NCBI RefSeq assembly: GCF_033115175.1
Contig: NC_084835.1
Coordinates: forward strand, 60,928,448 to 60,992,447
DNA length: 64,000 nt
Reading direction: 5' to 3'
From: Lepus europaeus
Taxonomy: Eukaryota; Chordata; Mammalia; Lagomorpha; Leporidae
Shown: positions 22,481 through 34,308 of the stretch, one piece after another
How positions within the stretch are numbered: the first letter of the stretch is position 1
Layout of the letters: each line of letters begins with the position of its first letter
Position numbers and translations under genes: made by a program
The notes under the pieces: model-generated
The model's input: the letters and a program-made list of their open reading frames with translations, nothing else
The model's database searches: none
Told to the model about the DNA's origin: nothing

Positions 22481-22822
22481 GGCCGGCGCTGCGGCTCAAT
22501 AGGCTAATCCTCTGCCTTGCGGCACCGGCACACCAGGTTCTAGTCCCGGTCAGGGCACCAGATTCTGTCCCGGTTACCCCTCTTACAGGCCAGCTCTCTG
22601 CTATGGCCCGGGAGTGCAGTGGAGGATGGCTTAAGTTCTTGGGCCCTGCACCCCATGGGAGACCAGGAGAAGCACCTGGCTCCTGGCTTCGGATCAGCGC
22701 GGTGCGCCGGCCGCAGTGGCCACTGGAGGATGAACCAACGGCAAAGGAAGACCTTTCTCTCTGTCTCTCTCACTGTCCACTCTGCCTGTCAAAAATAAAA
22801 ATAAATAAAAATAAAAAATAAA
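22481..22822 (+). mobile_element. CSINE, young, with perfect 15-bp TSD
   Basis: Head ggccggcgctgcggctcaat through tail (aaataaaaataaat). The duplication aaagaagtgttctac is at 22466-22480 and 22823-22837. It lacks the extra block of the 2579 copy. Confidence 0.96.
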
Positions 22823-22901
22823 AAAGAAGTGTTCTACTAAATCATATCTAGAAGATCTGCACTGAAAATACATGCACAAAACCCTTTTTAAAAGGTTATT
22901 C

Positions 22902-23247
22902 TGGGAGTGGGCATTTAGCCTAGAAGATGCCTGCATCCCACAAAAGAGTGCCTGGGTCCAATTCCCAGCCCCAGGTCCTGAATCCAGCTTCCTGCTATTG
23001 TAGACCTTGGGAGGCAAGATGGTGGCTCAGGGATTGGGTTCCTGCCAGCCTGTGGGAGCCCTGGATTGAGTTCCTGGCTCCTGGCTTCAGCCTTAGGCCA
23101 GCCCTAGCCATCCACTGTGGGCATCTGGGCAGTGAACCAGTGAATGGTGAGATGAGCAGCAGTGGGGCAGGGAATGGATCGCTCCCTCCCTCCCCCTCCC
23201 TCTCTCCCCTTCTACCTTTCAAATATATACTTGTTTTAATTAAAAAG
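22902..23247 (+). mobile_element. CSINE, older subfamily
   Basis: Head gagtgggcatttagcctaga and blocks gagtgcctgggtccaattcc, ttgggaggcaagatggtgg and gtgggcatctgggcagtgaa. The pyrimidine stretch is (CCCT)n-like. Confidence 0.87.
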
Positions 23248-23555
23248 GCAGTCCATATAATGAAATCTCTGCTAGTGATTTTTTCAGAATAAAGGTAACG
23301 GCTCCAGTGCTTTAGTTTTTGAAACTCATTCACTCACTGAAGAAATGAACGTGTGACTGGTACAACATACCATTCTAGACAATCTAGGCACAGAGTGACC
23401 AAGCTTAATTAAAAGCAATTAATTATAAACTAGGCATCTGCTGGTAGAAGAACAAATGCTCAAGTACTGTTTTATTATAAAGGATTAAAGATCCTGGGGA
23501 CCTAGATATGAACAAAGCATCCTCAACTATAAGAAAATAAATTCAGAGTCACATT
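23248..23555. other. Unique intronic sequence
   Basis: No recognisable feature. Confidence 0.4.
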
Positions 23556-23566
23556 TTCTCTACATT

Positions 23567-23585
23567 CGTTTTTGACAGGCACAGT

Positions 23586-23627
<42 letters not shown>

Positions 23628-23899
23628 TCTTCCTTTCCATTGGTTCACCCCCCAAATGGCCGCTATGGCCGGCACGCTGCGCCGATCCGAAGCCAGGAGC
23701 CAGGTGCCTCCTCCTGGTCTCCCATGCGGGTGCAGGGCCCAAGCACTTGGGCCATCCTCCACTGCACTCCCAGGTCACAGCAGAGAGCTGGACTGGAAGG
23801 GGAGCAACCTGGACAGAATCTGGCGCCCCAACCGGGACTAGAACCCGGGGTGCCGGTGCCGCAGGCGGAGGATTAGCCAAGTGAGCCAGGGCGCCGGCC
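23567..23899 (-). mobile_element. CSINE, young, minus strand, with 11-bp TSD
   Basis: Begins tttgacaggcacagttagac plus a (GA)n run at about 23594-23622 and ends gagccagggcgccggcc. Flanked by ttctctacatt at 23556-23566 and 23900-23910. Its A tail is nearly gone, which is unusual for a copy otherwise so intact. Confidence 0.95.
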
Positions 23900-23910
23900 T
23901 TCTCTACATT

Positions 23911-24291
23911 TTATTGTATTTCGTTTCTATATTTTCATTTGAAAACTTTCCCACTATTTAGCTGAGTAGGTTAAAAAAAAAAGCCAAAAAATTACAGATA
24001 AAATTTGCTTGATAAAAATCCCACTTGCCATTTTTCAAAAGGTGACCCATCTCTCTTCTTTTGGGGGTAAACACTACTTTATTGTATTATTTCTCTCCAT
24101 CCATTTACTTTGTCCAAATAGTTCTCTTGGACAATCCCAGTGAAAGATTTTCATCATGTAGATGCCTAGTTTACAATTAATTTAATTGCTTTTAATTAAA
24201 CTTGGCTACTCTGTGCCTAGATGTCTACAATGGTCCCTGGCATCAAGCCCCAGCAGCTGTCATTGAACCAGTCATTCAAAGAAAAGACTGA
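23911..24291. other. AT-rich unique intronic sequence
   Basis: No recognisable repeat. tttacaattaatttaattgc and tttaattaaacttgg are AT-hook or homeodomain-like strings. Confidence 0.4.
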
Positions 24292-24572
24292 GGGGCTGGC
24301 ATTGTGGCACAGTGGGTTAAGCCACCACCTGAGTTCTTGCTGCTCTGCTTCCAACCCAACTCCCTGCTAAGGAGCCTGGGAGGCAGCAGAAAATGTCCAA
24401 GTGCTTGGGTCCCTGCCACCCACATGGGAGACCCAGATGGAGTTTTTGGCTCCTTGTTTTAGCCTGCCCCAGTCCAGGGTGGCATTTAGGGAGTGAACCA
24501 GTGAATGGAAGATCTCTTTTCTCCCTTTCCCTTTGCCTTTCAAATAAATAAAATGAATCTTTAAAAAAAAAA
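24292..24572 (+). mobile_element. CSINE with internal deletion
   Basis: Head ggggctggcattgtggcaca and end caaataaataaaatgaatct. About 50 bases around the B box are missing between the caccacctgag and ttcttgctgctctgc segments. Confidence 0.9.
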
Positions 24573-25539
24573 TGAATTGAGCATTCTGGTACTTCCATCG
24601 CATCCTTAGCAGGAAAGCCCCAAGAACTCCAGACACAGCAAGAGGACAACTACTGTGTCTCAGCTGTTGAACCTGAGCGAGACAGGAGGACTTGCAGAAC
24701 AATGGTCTAAGAAACAAGCTGTTCTTCATCCTGTTAGGTATGCTGATTTCCATGCCTAAAACAGCACAGCTATGCATCAACTTTGCCTCCTACAGCAGGG
24801 CCTTCACCGAATTGGTCCAATATATTCCTTCAATCTAATGGTCGGACTAGAAACAAAAAGCTAGAAACATTCTGCTGCCATGTGGACAATGAAGCTGCTT
24901 ATGAGGAGGATATCTCCCATTGCACCGTTGCCGTGGGCCAACCTCCAGGAAACCACTTTTCTCTCCAAGACTTCTGCACCTCCCTCCACGCACAGCTGCT
25001 GGGGATCTTGAAGCAGTATCTCATCACATCTGCACCTTTCCTTCTCACCCTCCCATTCATCAAGTCCTTAGTTATTTATGACCTGCTTCAGATACGTTGA
25101 ATAGAACTGGCTCTACTCTCTTTCTTCTGAAACTTTAAAATGTTTTCCTTAGCCAATCACAAACGTCTACTGCCTCCCTAACTTGTGTAGGAACAAAGCA
25201 ACAGAAGGTAGTACACAGACACACAATTCTTAATTCTATCCTTAAGGGACACTGGAACCCACTTAGGAGAAAGAATATTACCCCTGACCTAAAAAGTTCT
25301 GGATTCAAATCCCAGCCCCGCCACTTAGTTCCCATGAAACCTTGGCTAAACCACATGGGGTTTTTCCAACGCTCAGTCTCCACAGGTGAAAACTGGGTGC
25401 GTGGCCTTCCTTGCTCAGCTGTCGCCACTCACACAGGCAGAGCAGGGAAAGCCAAGTTAAACTCTGTAAAGCATTACATCTGAGGAAGCTCTCTGTGTCA
25501 TCAATCCAGGGGTTCAAGGTTAAAGGCTTGCAAAGGAAA
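24573..25539. other. Unique intronic sequence with a MIR relic
   Basis: Includes a MIR at 25285-25402; otherwise nothing recognised. Confidence 0.4.
25285..25402 (+). repeat. MIR SINE relic
   Basis: ttctggattcaaatcccagc cccgccactta, then aaaccttggctaaacc and ctcagtctccacaggtgaaa match the MIR core order. Confidence 0.65.
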
Positions 25540-26110
25540 ATTCTTGCAACAGCATTTTCTCAGACACGGGACCAGCGGGTAGGAAGTGGACATAAGTGAT
25601 TGCTAATGCATTAATGACTGACATGTGGCAGCCACCAGGAGACGCACAGATGCAATTTGACATTAATGGAGAGATTTGCCTGTGGTCATGCACGTGGAGG
25701 AGGGGGGAAGCCGCGTCGCCTCTTGCCTTGAACTTGGGTATGAAATCAAACGTCAGCCACGATTAATTAGAAGCCTGCAGTTTTATTCTACTCTGTGGCT
25801 AGGAAAAGTACATTTCCATAATGTGAGGAAGCGTTTACGTGGGACGCAAATCTATCTGACACTGAGGGACGGGCCACTTTATTGTGAATGCTGCCTGCGT
25901 GGTGCTTGTCAGGGCAATTACTTTACGCTCAAGTGGCTTGCTTTTTACCATTTTATTATCTTAACAACAAAAAACCCTGGAAGCAATAATTATTTATTAT
26001 GTTAATTCTTTAGCTTTCTTCCTGAAATTTCTCTAAGACCATTAAAAACTAGCTGTGCCCTTGAAACCAACCATGAGTTTATTAATACTCAACCAATTAA
26101 AGGGGACAAA
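25540..26110. promoter_or_regulatory. Candidate conserved intronic enhancer
   Basis: A repeat-free block with many retained CpGs (cacgtgg, aagccgcgtcgcc, gtttacgtgggacgc) in otherwise CpG-poor intron. Homeodomain and POU-like strings are clustered: ctaatgcattaatgac, gacattaatgg, acgattaattagaag, ggcaattactttacg, aataattatttattatg and gagtttattaatactc. This combination is typical of developmental enhancers in long introns. The call is inference from composition; no conservation data are available. Confidence 0.35.
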
Positions 26111-27391
26111 AGAATAGTAAGAGCATGCCCCACACCAGCAATTACCAACGAAGCAGTGGGTCTCCACGCTTTCCTTGCCACCGGTTGTATTCACAGATAC
26201 ATCCTATATATTTAACTGACTGGAAAACAATGTGGAATGGGTTTCAGTTGTTACAACGGCCTAGAAAATCGGGAGGGAACAGAAGGAACCTACTGCACAT
26301 GTCTAGGAAACGTTTAAACCCAGCTTATGAGGGGAGCCATATTCCTTTTCCACCTCTGGTAAATATGGACAGACTCTGTTGAGTCTTTCTTGAACCTTTC
26401 AGAGGAGGTCTCCAAAGCAAACAGCCCGCCTTCTCAAACCAGCTGCCATTCCCTAGCAGACGCACACTTAGCTTCATGTGCATCAGTGAGATACGTTCTC
26501 CATCAACATTGCCCGCCTTTGTATAACACACACTCCAATCAAACTCCCCAGTTCTAGGAGCCCGCTGATCGCAAAGCGCACATCAATCTAAGAACCAAAG
26601 AGCAAGGGAACAGATGCTTAAGGAGCCAGGTCTCTGAGCTGTCTCTCCCCCAGGACAACAGGCAGAGGGCAGAGGCACCAAAGACAGAAGAAACAGCAGG
26701 CCCCACAAGGCAGAGACGGGAAGGTCCCCAGGGACACCACTGGGGCTCCCCATCCATCTCCTGTCCTGGTGGGTGGGATTTTGATTTAGGGCACCCAGAG
26801 AATGGAGAAGGCAACATCACCTCCTCCTCTCCTTGGCTTTTGTTCTATTTGCCCTATTTTTACCCTCCACGCCCATGTTCCCTGGAGAAACATGAATTAT
26901 GTAAGGCTTCAAAGAGTAATGATAGCCTTAATTTTTCTGTTTTCCAGAGAAACTCTTGAACCTCTGGAAGCGTGCAATATAAAATAAGGACACGAACTCT
27001 CTGGGAGGTAGAGTGGGAGCTGGAGAAAGTCTGAGTGCTTTTGGGTTTGCACTGGCTTTCAGCCTTCATGGTTCTTCAGTCTGTCTGTCTGCAAAAATGC
27101 TCAAATACATCATGAATAAGTAACTTTAAGCCAAACAACCGGCTGCTAAAAATCCTACTTGGCGTTTTGGTACTATTGCGATAATGTGAGTAATTCAGCT
27201 TAGAGTCTTGGGGGGAAAGAAACAGGAATGTGTAAGGTACAGAGATGTATGAGCAAAGGGTCACACAGGCAGAGCTCCCAAGGGCCAGTCTACTCTCTCT
27301 TCACCCACTCTCCCCACCTCCACCTCTCACAGCCACTGAATTTACCTCCTTTACCTACAGAAGACAGCAGCTGTCCAGCACAGTTTTTAAA
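26111..27391. other. Repeat-poor unique intronic sequence
   Basis: About 1.3 kb adjoining the candidate enhancer, with no recognisable transposable element or gene. Confidence 0.4.
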
Positions 27392-27406
27392 AATCAGCAT
27401 ATTCCA

Positions 27407-27731
27407 GGACCAGCATTGTGGCATAGCTAATAAAGTTACTACCTGCAGTGACAGCATCCCATGTGGGCACTGGTTCGAGTCCTGGCTGTTCCTCTTCTGA
27501 TCCAGGTCTCTACTAACGTGCTTGGGAAAGCACAGGCAAATGGCCCAGGTGCTTGAGCCCCTGCACCCACGTGGGAGAACTGGAAGAAGCTCCTGGATCC
27601 TGGCTTTGGCCTGGGTGTTATAGCCATTTGGGGAGTGAACCAGTAGATGGAACATATGTCTCCCTGTGCATGTGTGTGTCTCCCTCCAAGTCTGCCTTTC
27701 AAATAAAAAAAATCTTTAAAGAAAAAAAAAG
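27407..27731 (+). mobile_element. CSINE, intermediate age, with diverged TSD
   Basis: Head ggaccagcattgtggcatag and tail aaataaaaaaaatctttaaag plus A run. The 15-bp duplication is aatcagcatattcca at 27392-27406 and aatcagtatactcca at 27732-27746, with two mismatches. Confidence 0.94.
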
Positions 27732-27746
27732 AATCAGTATACTCCA

Positions 27747-28486
27747 GGCTATTATCTTTAGTTTTCAAAATAGACATGGTCCAGGTACATTTTCTGAAAC
27801 TGTTTCCCACTCCTTCTTTAAGCACAGAATACCTGCAACCTGGTGTCTAAATATAAACACAAGCAAGCAGAATAAAAACATCTAGCACTCTTGAGATTTT
27901 GTTAATTCTTGCTCATTGCTTTTCCCCCAAGTAAAAGTAAATCCTAAAAGATCTAAACAAAAACTGCTGGCTGGCTTGCAGTCTCTCTCTCTTTCCCCTG
28001 GTGTTGAGACCTCCAGCCAGGGAGCTGTAGGGTGCATGGTAGACAAATTCTGAGCCTGTGGAATCAGAGTTTTCTTTCTATGATGCTTTATTTCACACCC
28101 AGACTCACTTGTTAGCCTAACATTCTCCCATCTTCCCTCCGACCATTGGCACACTGCTTCCCCAAGCTCTCAGATCTAATTCTGCACAAATGCTTAATAA
28201 GGTTGTAGAGATTTAATACAATTAGGAGCGCTGCTCACAAATTAACCAATCCATTAACACTCCAGCAAAGAAACAATACCAGCCAAATGAGGATTAGAAG
28301 ACAATCTGCAATCAGTTTTCAAAAATCACACCGCAGTGCACCTCCACACATTTGTACATTTTGTAATTTATACATTTCAAAGCAAAGGAAAATGGAGATT
28401 TGTCATCACCTAGAAATATTCCTTTTGTACTTTTCTGCTTCCAGGAGAGGGAAGGGAGCATTACTCTGCCAGTTTGTGGTCACAAA
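27747..28486. other. Unique intronic sequence
   Basis: No recognised gene or repeat. The part around 28190-28270 (cttaataagg, atttaatacaattagg, aaattaaccaatccattaac) is rich in homeodomain-like cores. Confidence 0.4.
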
Positions 28487-28504
28487 ATCATCATGTCTCT
28501 TTCT

Positions 28505-28833
28505 TTTTTTTTTTTTAACAATTATTTTATTTATTTGAAAGAGTTACAGAGAGAGGTAGAGCCAGAGAGAGAGGTCTTCCATTCCACTGGTTCATTCCCC
28601 AAACGACCGCCACAGCCAGAGCTGAGCTGATCTGAAGCCAGGAGCCAGGAGCTTCTTCCGGGTCTCCCACGTAGGTGCAGGGGTCCAAGGAGTTGGACCA
28701 TCTTCTACTGCTTTCCCAGGCCACAGCAGAGACCTGGATCAGAAGAAAAGCAGCTGGAACTCGAACTAGTGCCCATATGGGATGCCGGCACTGTAGGCTG
28801 GGGCTTTAACCCATTGTGCCACAGCACTGGCCC
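28505..28833 (-). mobile_element. CSINE, minus strand, with TSD
   Basis: T-rich start, tatttatttgaaagagttac, gaccgccacagccagagctg, and the end ttgtgccacagcactggccc. The flanks atcatcatgtctcttt and atcatcatggctcttt form an imperfect target-site duplication. Confidence 0.94.
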
Positions 28834-28872
28834 ATCATCATGGCTCTTTAATGAATCCAGTGCTCATGGAGG

Positions 28873-29077
28873 GGACAGGCAGCTAGCCTAGCAGTTAAGA
28901 CACTGGTTAAGATGCTGGAATCCCATTCCAGGGTACCTGGGTTCAATTCCCAGCTCCAGCTCCTTGTTAATGCAGATCCTGGGAAGCAGTGTTAATAAAT
29001 AGCTCAAGTAATTTTTGTTCCTGGGACACCTGGATTGAGTTCCTGGTTCCCAGCTTAGCCACTGGCGACATTTGGGA

Positions 29078-29080
<3 letters not shown>
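28873..29080 (+). mobile_element. CSINE, older subfamily, 5' part (interrupted)
   Basis: Head ggggacaggcagctagccta through cagcttagccactggcgaca. Its continuation lies at 29468-29580 after the microsatellite and a younger minus-strand SINE. Confidence 0.83.

Positions 29081-29081
<1 letters not shown>

Positions 29082-29144
<63 letters not shown>
29082..29144. repeat. (TA)n(CA)n(TA)n compound microsatellite
   Basis: About 14 TA units, then about 13 CA units, then about 5 TA units, at the junction between the older CSINE and the inserted young CSINE. Confidence 0.95.
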
Positions 29145-29467
29145 TATTTATTTATTTGAAAGGTAGAGTGGTAGAGTTATAGACAGTGAGAGGCAGAGAC
29201 AGAGAGAAAGGTCTTCCTTCCACTGGTTCACTCCTCAGATGGCCGCAACGGCTGGAGCTGCGCCGATCCGAAGCCAGGAGCCAGGAGCCTCCTCCCGGTC
29301 TCCCACGTTGGGTGCAGGGGCCCAAGGACTTGGGCCATCCTCTACTACTTTCCCAGGCACAGCAGAGAGCTGGATTGGAAGAGGGGCAGCCAGGACTAGA
29401 ACTGGGGCCCATATGGTATGCCGGCGCCACAGGCAGAGGATTAACCTACTGCGCCACGGAGCCGGCC
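29145..29467 (-). mobile_element. CSINE, minus strand, nested in an older CSINE
   Basis: tatttatttatttgaaaggt start and gcgccacggagccggcccc end. The sequence gacatttgggaagt before the microsatellite recurs as aacatttggaaagt at 29470-29483. That is the target-site duplication of this insertion. Confidence 0.93.
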
Positions 29468-29580
29468 CCAACATTTGGAAAGTTAACCAGCAGATGGGAG
29501 TGCTCAGGTATGCTCACTCTGTGTTTGTGTATGTGTGTGTGCACATGCACACACATGCATGTATGCCTCTAAAAATAAAT
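29468..29580 (+). mobile_element. CSINE, older subfamily, 3' part (interrupted)
   Basis: aaagttaaccagcagatggg, a (GT)n-like run at about 29520-29565 and aaaaataaat complete the SINE begun at 28873. Confidence 0.78.
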
Positions 29581-30469
29581 ACTGATAGGTTCAATCCTTC
29601 CATAGTAATTTAATTAACTTTCAACATAAGGTGGATAATCTATCAGTAACACTGTTAATATTTTGTTCTGCAGTCCATACATTTCCATAAATTTTTCAAT
29701 AAATAAAACTGGCATTATCCTACACACGATTTTGTCCCAGATCTCCAACCTGTGATCATCTCACGTCTTTCCCATATTCTTCTTGGTTATGAGCGGCTGT
29801 GTATGTCTAGCTCTCTATTATTTGAATATACTATGACTTAATCCATTCTCTATCACTTGATATCTGTGTTGCTGCCATTTTTTTTTTTAACTCTCCAAAC
29901 AGTGCCTTTATGAAGCTGCCTTAAGGAGATTCTTTGTGCATATCCACCCCTCTTTCCTTAGAGAAAGTTTATCACATTTGGAGAAAGTCCACTACTTACT
30001 TTACACATCCTAAAGGATCATCTTTCCAACCTGCAGGTATGTTCACTCTGGAAACTGCTGTTTTAGATTATCCACAGCCCTGGAAATAGCCACTGATCAG
30101 TGGGATGACCTTGGTAACCCATCACATGACCGGCTTCTTCAGTGCAACTCACAACATATCATAAATATCCATTGGTGCAAAAATTCGCAACATACTTACT
30201 AGATGCTAATGTTATAATTCCTGAAAGACAACTAAAGGAGAAATTTTATTTAATATTAGTAAAAGGGATATGTCTGTTCTATGTGCCTCCTGATTTTCAC
30301 TAATTGCACATTACACAAGCTTTGCCACAGATCTGCTGAAATCAATGGAAATCTGAGACCCTGATTTTCTCTAGGGCCCAGAAAAACCATTTAACTTGTG
30401 TTAAACATCCATGTAAAAAAAGATCACAGCACCCATCCAAGTTCCCATTTGGGATAAATCAAAAAAACA
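29581..30469. other. Unique intronic sequence
   Basis: About 0.9 kb without recognisable features. Confidence 0.42.
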
Positions 30470-30646
30470 CTATGCCAATGTCTTGGCATAATGGGAAAAG
30501 TCTAGGAAAACAGTGGAAGATGGCCCAAGTACTTGGGCCCCTGCAACCACATGGGACACCCAGAAGAATCTCCTGGCTTCTGGTTTCAGATAGGCCCAGC
30601 TCTGGCCATTGCAGCCATTTGGAGAGTGAACCAGTGGATAGTAGAC

Positions 30647-30678
<32 letters not shown>

Positions 30679-30745
30679 TCCCCCTCAACCCCTCTATAAC
30701 TCTGCCTTTCAAATAAATAAGTAAATCTTTAAAAAAACTTAAAAG
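30470..30745 (+). mobile_element. CSINE with 5' rearrangement
   Basis: From ggaaaacagtggaagatggc onwards the body and tail are normal, with a (CT)n run at 30648-30673. The head is reduced to a remnant near tcttggcataatggg, so the A and B boxes are largely lost. Confidence 0.85.
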
Positions 30746-31127
30746 ACCACCCAAAGTAAAGAGACAGATCTCCAACAATAAGTGGCCTGGTGACACACAG
30801 GATATTAAGTGCCTCTACAATTCTGTGTGTTTCTTGTTCTCTCAAAGGTCCGCTTCCTGAAACAAAGTGAGAATTCAGCTGGGAACTGTCAATTGTCCAG
30901 AAAATTTAGTTCTGTAACGGGAAATTAATTGTTTCACAAGATTCTTTTAGGTCAAATGAGTTCAACTATTGTTTAGCGTTCATCTCGCTCTTAATGACTC
31001 AGAATGTGATGTCTTAAAGTCTAAATTACTTTTTAAGTCATAATTACCCCTTTGATTTCAGGAGAGGTAGGTGAGGCAGAAAGACATAAAATAACTGCCA
31101 AAGTCGCTGAGACCAGGATGAATTACT
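30746..31127. other. Unique intronic sequence
   Basis: No recognisable feature. Confidence 0.4.
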
Positions 31128-31475
31128 TCAGTCCCCTTTACCTGCAGTTTCGCTTACTGTGGTCTCAGTTGCCTGCAATCCATCAGGATTTGAAATATCA
31201 AACGGACCAAATGGGAAATTCCAGAAATAAAGGACTCACAAGTCTAAAGTGGCACTGTTCTGAACAGCATGATGGGAGCTCACAACATCCCAATCTGTAC
31301 TGCTCACGATTTGAATCAGCCTCCTGTCCAGTGTATTCCTGTTGTATATGCTACCGACCCATAGTCACTTAATAGCCTTCTTGGCTATCAGTAGGGCATA
31401 AGGGATAAGACCTGTGATTTCAAGCATCCACTGAGAGTCCTGGAACACATCCCTCAGGATAAGAGGGGACTACTG
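31128..31475 (-). mobile_element. MER2/Tigger-type DNA transposon
   Basis: Contains ttcagtcccctttacctgca, gtttcgcttactgtggtctc, aaattccagaaataaaggac, gtatatgctaccgacccata and gtcacttaatagccttcttgg. It closes with catccactgagagtcctgga, acacatccctcaggataaga and ggggactactgta. The ends are inverted relative to each other. It is non-coding, with no transposase ORF. Confidence 0.85.
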
Positions 31476-32354
31476 TATTGTACAACAGATTATACCAGCT
31501 TGATGTCTGCCTATTGAGAGGTCACATGTTCCAACATCAAGGCCTCTAGCCAGAAAATCTAGGGTACAGACCCCACAGACATAGTGCCTGCTCCACCACT
31601 CCCAGTTTTCAGTGTCAAAGTCCCAACAGAGTCACACTATGCAGCTGCAGAAAAAGCCAGAGGAACCCAGCAGTGACAGGTCAAAGGGCACCAGCTGCTA
31701 TGTTAGAAATCAGGAGGCCACTTCTCACTAGACCTCACACCCTCCGAAAGGAAGGCACAGCCTCAAATGCAAACAACTTAGGTTTCCATCATAGAAACAA
31801 TATCAGCTGCAACTCCCCTGGAAGCCTTCATCAATGATTAATCAAACACGAGACACTCACCATAGGGCTTCCTGTCTTGCACTATCATATACATATTTCA
31901 TTTAAAGGTGAAACAAGGTACGAGAGATACTTTGTTAGCCCTTGTGGGATGCTGTAAAATTAGATACATTATACAATTTAAAAAGCACACATCTTCCTTC
32001 ATGTAACAGTGGTCAAAGATGCCATCTGCTGCAGAAGAACTGGTGACAGTAAAGTAAAGATGACATCGGTAAATACTAAACACGAAAAATTACTCTTAAA
32101 CGTACCTAAATGCAGTGATCTTTGTTGTGAACATATGTACTCACACTCAAACATGGTACTAGCCGAAAAGAAAACTATCTTCTAACAACTCCAAGTGTGC
32201 AGATTCACGACACCGATTCTTTTAAGCCTAACTGCAATGCTTTCTGAAGTTTTCAAATTATACAAAAAAAAAAAAATCACAAATAAAAGTATATGAAATT
32301 GCATTTAGATTCAGTGAGCATTAAACAGTAAGACAGTTAAAATCTATTTTATCA
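31476..32354. other. Unique intronic sequence
   Basis: About 0.9 kb, no recognisable gene or repeat; A run at 32265-32276. Confidence 0.4.
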
Positions 32355-32643
32355 CGGCCAGCACTGTGACACAGCAACATCTACACCCTGTACCTCATGC
32401 CACTTCAAGTCCCAGTTACCCAAAAATCCAGCTCCCTGCTTATTTGTCTGGGAAGGCAGCAGAAGACGGCCCAGGTACTTGAGTCCCTGCCACTCACATG
32501 GGAGCCCAAAATACAGTTCCTTTGTCACGGCCCAGATCTAACTCTTACAGCCATTTGGGGATTGAACCAATAGATCTCTGTCTCTCTGTCTCTCTCTCTG
32601 TGTCGCTCTGTTTTGCAAATAAATAATTTAATAAATCCTTTTT
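32355..32643 (+). mobile_element. CSINE, diverged
   Basis: Head cggccagcactgtgacacag, a shortened B-box region, body gaaggcagcagaagacggcc, and tail aaataaataatttaataaat. Confidence 0.88.
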
Positions 32644-32696
32644 AATCTAGTCCATCAATTATGCACTTATGTAGGAACTCTTCCAATGATACTAAG

Positions 32697-32990
32697 GTAT
32701 TAGTCCATTTTGCAACACCATAATGAAGTATCTGAGGCCAGGAAACTTTATAAAGAAAAGAGGTTTATGCAAGCTCCCCTCCTCACATCTAGCTGCATCA
32801 CCATAGGCAGCTGGCAATCACTGGAAGGTGAGTGAGCGGGAGGGACCATCTCATCTTGAAATAATGTCAGAGAGCCAGCTGGGGTCAGGCTCATGTTCCA
32901 CAACAACCCTCCCTTGAAAATCACCAAAGCAGCCTGGGTGTTCCTTAACCCCTTCTAAGGTGCCCATTCTATCACATTCCTATAAATCAA
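32697..32990 (-). mobile_element. MaLR (MST/THE1-like) LTR, antisense relic
   Basis: ttagtccattttgcaacacc, gtatctgaggccaggaaact, ttataaagaaaagaggttta follow the reverse complement of a MaLR LTR. The later part (ccttctaaggtgcccattct) is weaker. There is no internal region next to it, so it is probably a solo LTR. Confidence 0.7.
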
Positions 32991-34222
32991 TAAGAAAGAG
33001 AATCAATTTGGCATTGTATTAGAACTCATTTTAGAAGATATAATTCATCCTATTAAGTCTATACCATTTTAAAACTGACTCAACTGCAGTTAGTAATCTG
33101 TCATATTGTCCCTATTTACCATTTTTCCTCAAAATGCAAGTTAATATTATTTGAAATTAAAAACTAATATCTTTTTCTGATGGAAAGTGAGGCTTCCCTA
33201 ACTAAATCCCCTGAAAGATATTTTTCATTCACTGATTGGCCTGATTCTCCATTTCCAAGGTTGGACCATATATAAATATAACAGTATAATAATAAATATA
33301 AATAAGATGATATAAAGATGTGTAGCTATGTCTAAACATGCCTTGGCTAAAGTATACTGAAACTAGCATTATTTTTGTTTTCACCACCAGTTCTGGATAT
33401 TTCAGGGTTAAACAAGTTGCCTTTAATTTAAAAAATGGCAGGTGTAATTAACAGTCATTGATGAATCCTAAAGCCCCTTGGTCTAGTTCTCAGCAACTGA
33501 GAAGGTCTATGATCAGACAACTGCTTTAGAGATGAGTTAGGTTCCAATGTTTTGCTTTTGACAATTTTGAGACTGAACCTAATCAAACTGTCAACTTATA
33601 GGTCATTAAAAATGATTCTTGGTGCTACATCATGACATGAATCTTGTTATGGAACTTGAAAAGAATTCAAAGAAGTTGTCACAAAGTCCTTCTAATAGTG
33701 TCTATTCATATGGACAAAGTTTCTTAGTATACATTAATAAAAATGAAATGTTTAACCCAGCTTAACTCTATCCATAGATAACATCTATTCAAACACATAA
33801 ACTGATGTCTTTAAAGCCCAGGTGACTTTCAGAATACTTTCCCAGTAAATTTTGATAATGACTCAACTGTACATTAATCATTTTAGTGACAATTCAATAG
33901 CATCAAGTACAAAAGTAAAGATAGAACTAAATGTCCACTTCTATACATATTTTCGCTGTAGAGAATTTCAATAAGTAATCAGAAAAAAGATTGTCAAGCT
34001 TAAACAGGTTACAATAGGATATAATTCTATGGGGAAATAAAATGGAAATATTAGTTCAAGGAGATAGATAACAGATGTAAATTTTCTCTCAATTGAATAA
34101 ATGCTTGTTTGTGTATTTTAAGAATGAATGATATCAAATCTTTTTGGCACTTGGGTTCCCTTTCTGATGGGTACCTTTACAAGAGGTTTGTGAAAGTTTG
34201 ATTTAAAATGTCAATAGAAATT
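32991..34222. other. AT-rich unique intronic sequence
   Basis: About 1.2 kb without recognisable repeats or ORFs. Confidence 0.42.
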
Positions 34223-34304
34223 GAGCATTCCTAATCCAAAAGTTGAAATCCAAAATTGAATTTCAGATCATTTAAGATTTGGGACTTTTGGATTAAGAAT
34301 GCTC
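34223..34304. mobile_element. Hairpin-ended DNA transposon remnant (Tigger-like MITE)
   Basis: Two 21-bp arms at 34223-34243 and 34284-34304 are inverted repeats with one mismatch (arm core cctaatccaaaagt). The gagcat..taatcc terminus is that of a known mammalian non-autonomous DNA transposon class. A CSINE has split it from further related sequence up to about 34765 (gggtaagggatactcaac). Confidence 0.6.
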
Positions 34305-34308
34305 AACC

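Noticed and set aside
29082..29144. Repeat array considered as CRISPR-like or satellite structure
   Set aside because: It is a simple TA/CA microsatellite with no spacers. CRISPR arrays do not occur in mammalian nuclear DNA.
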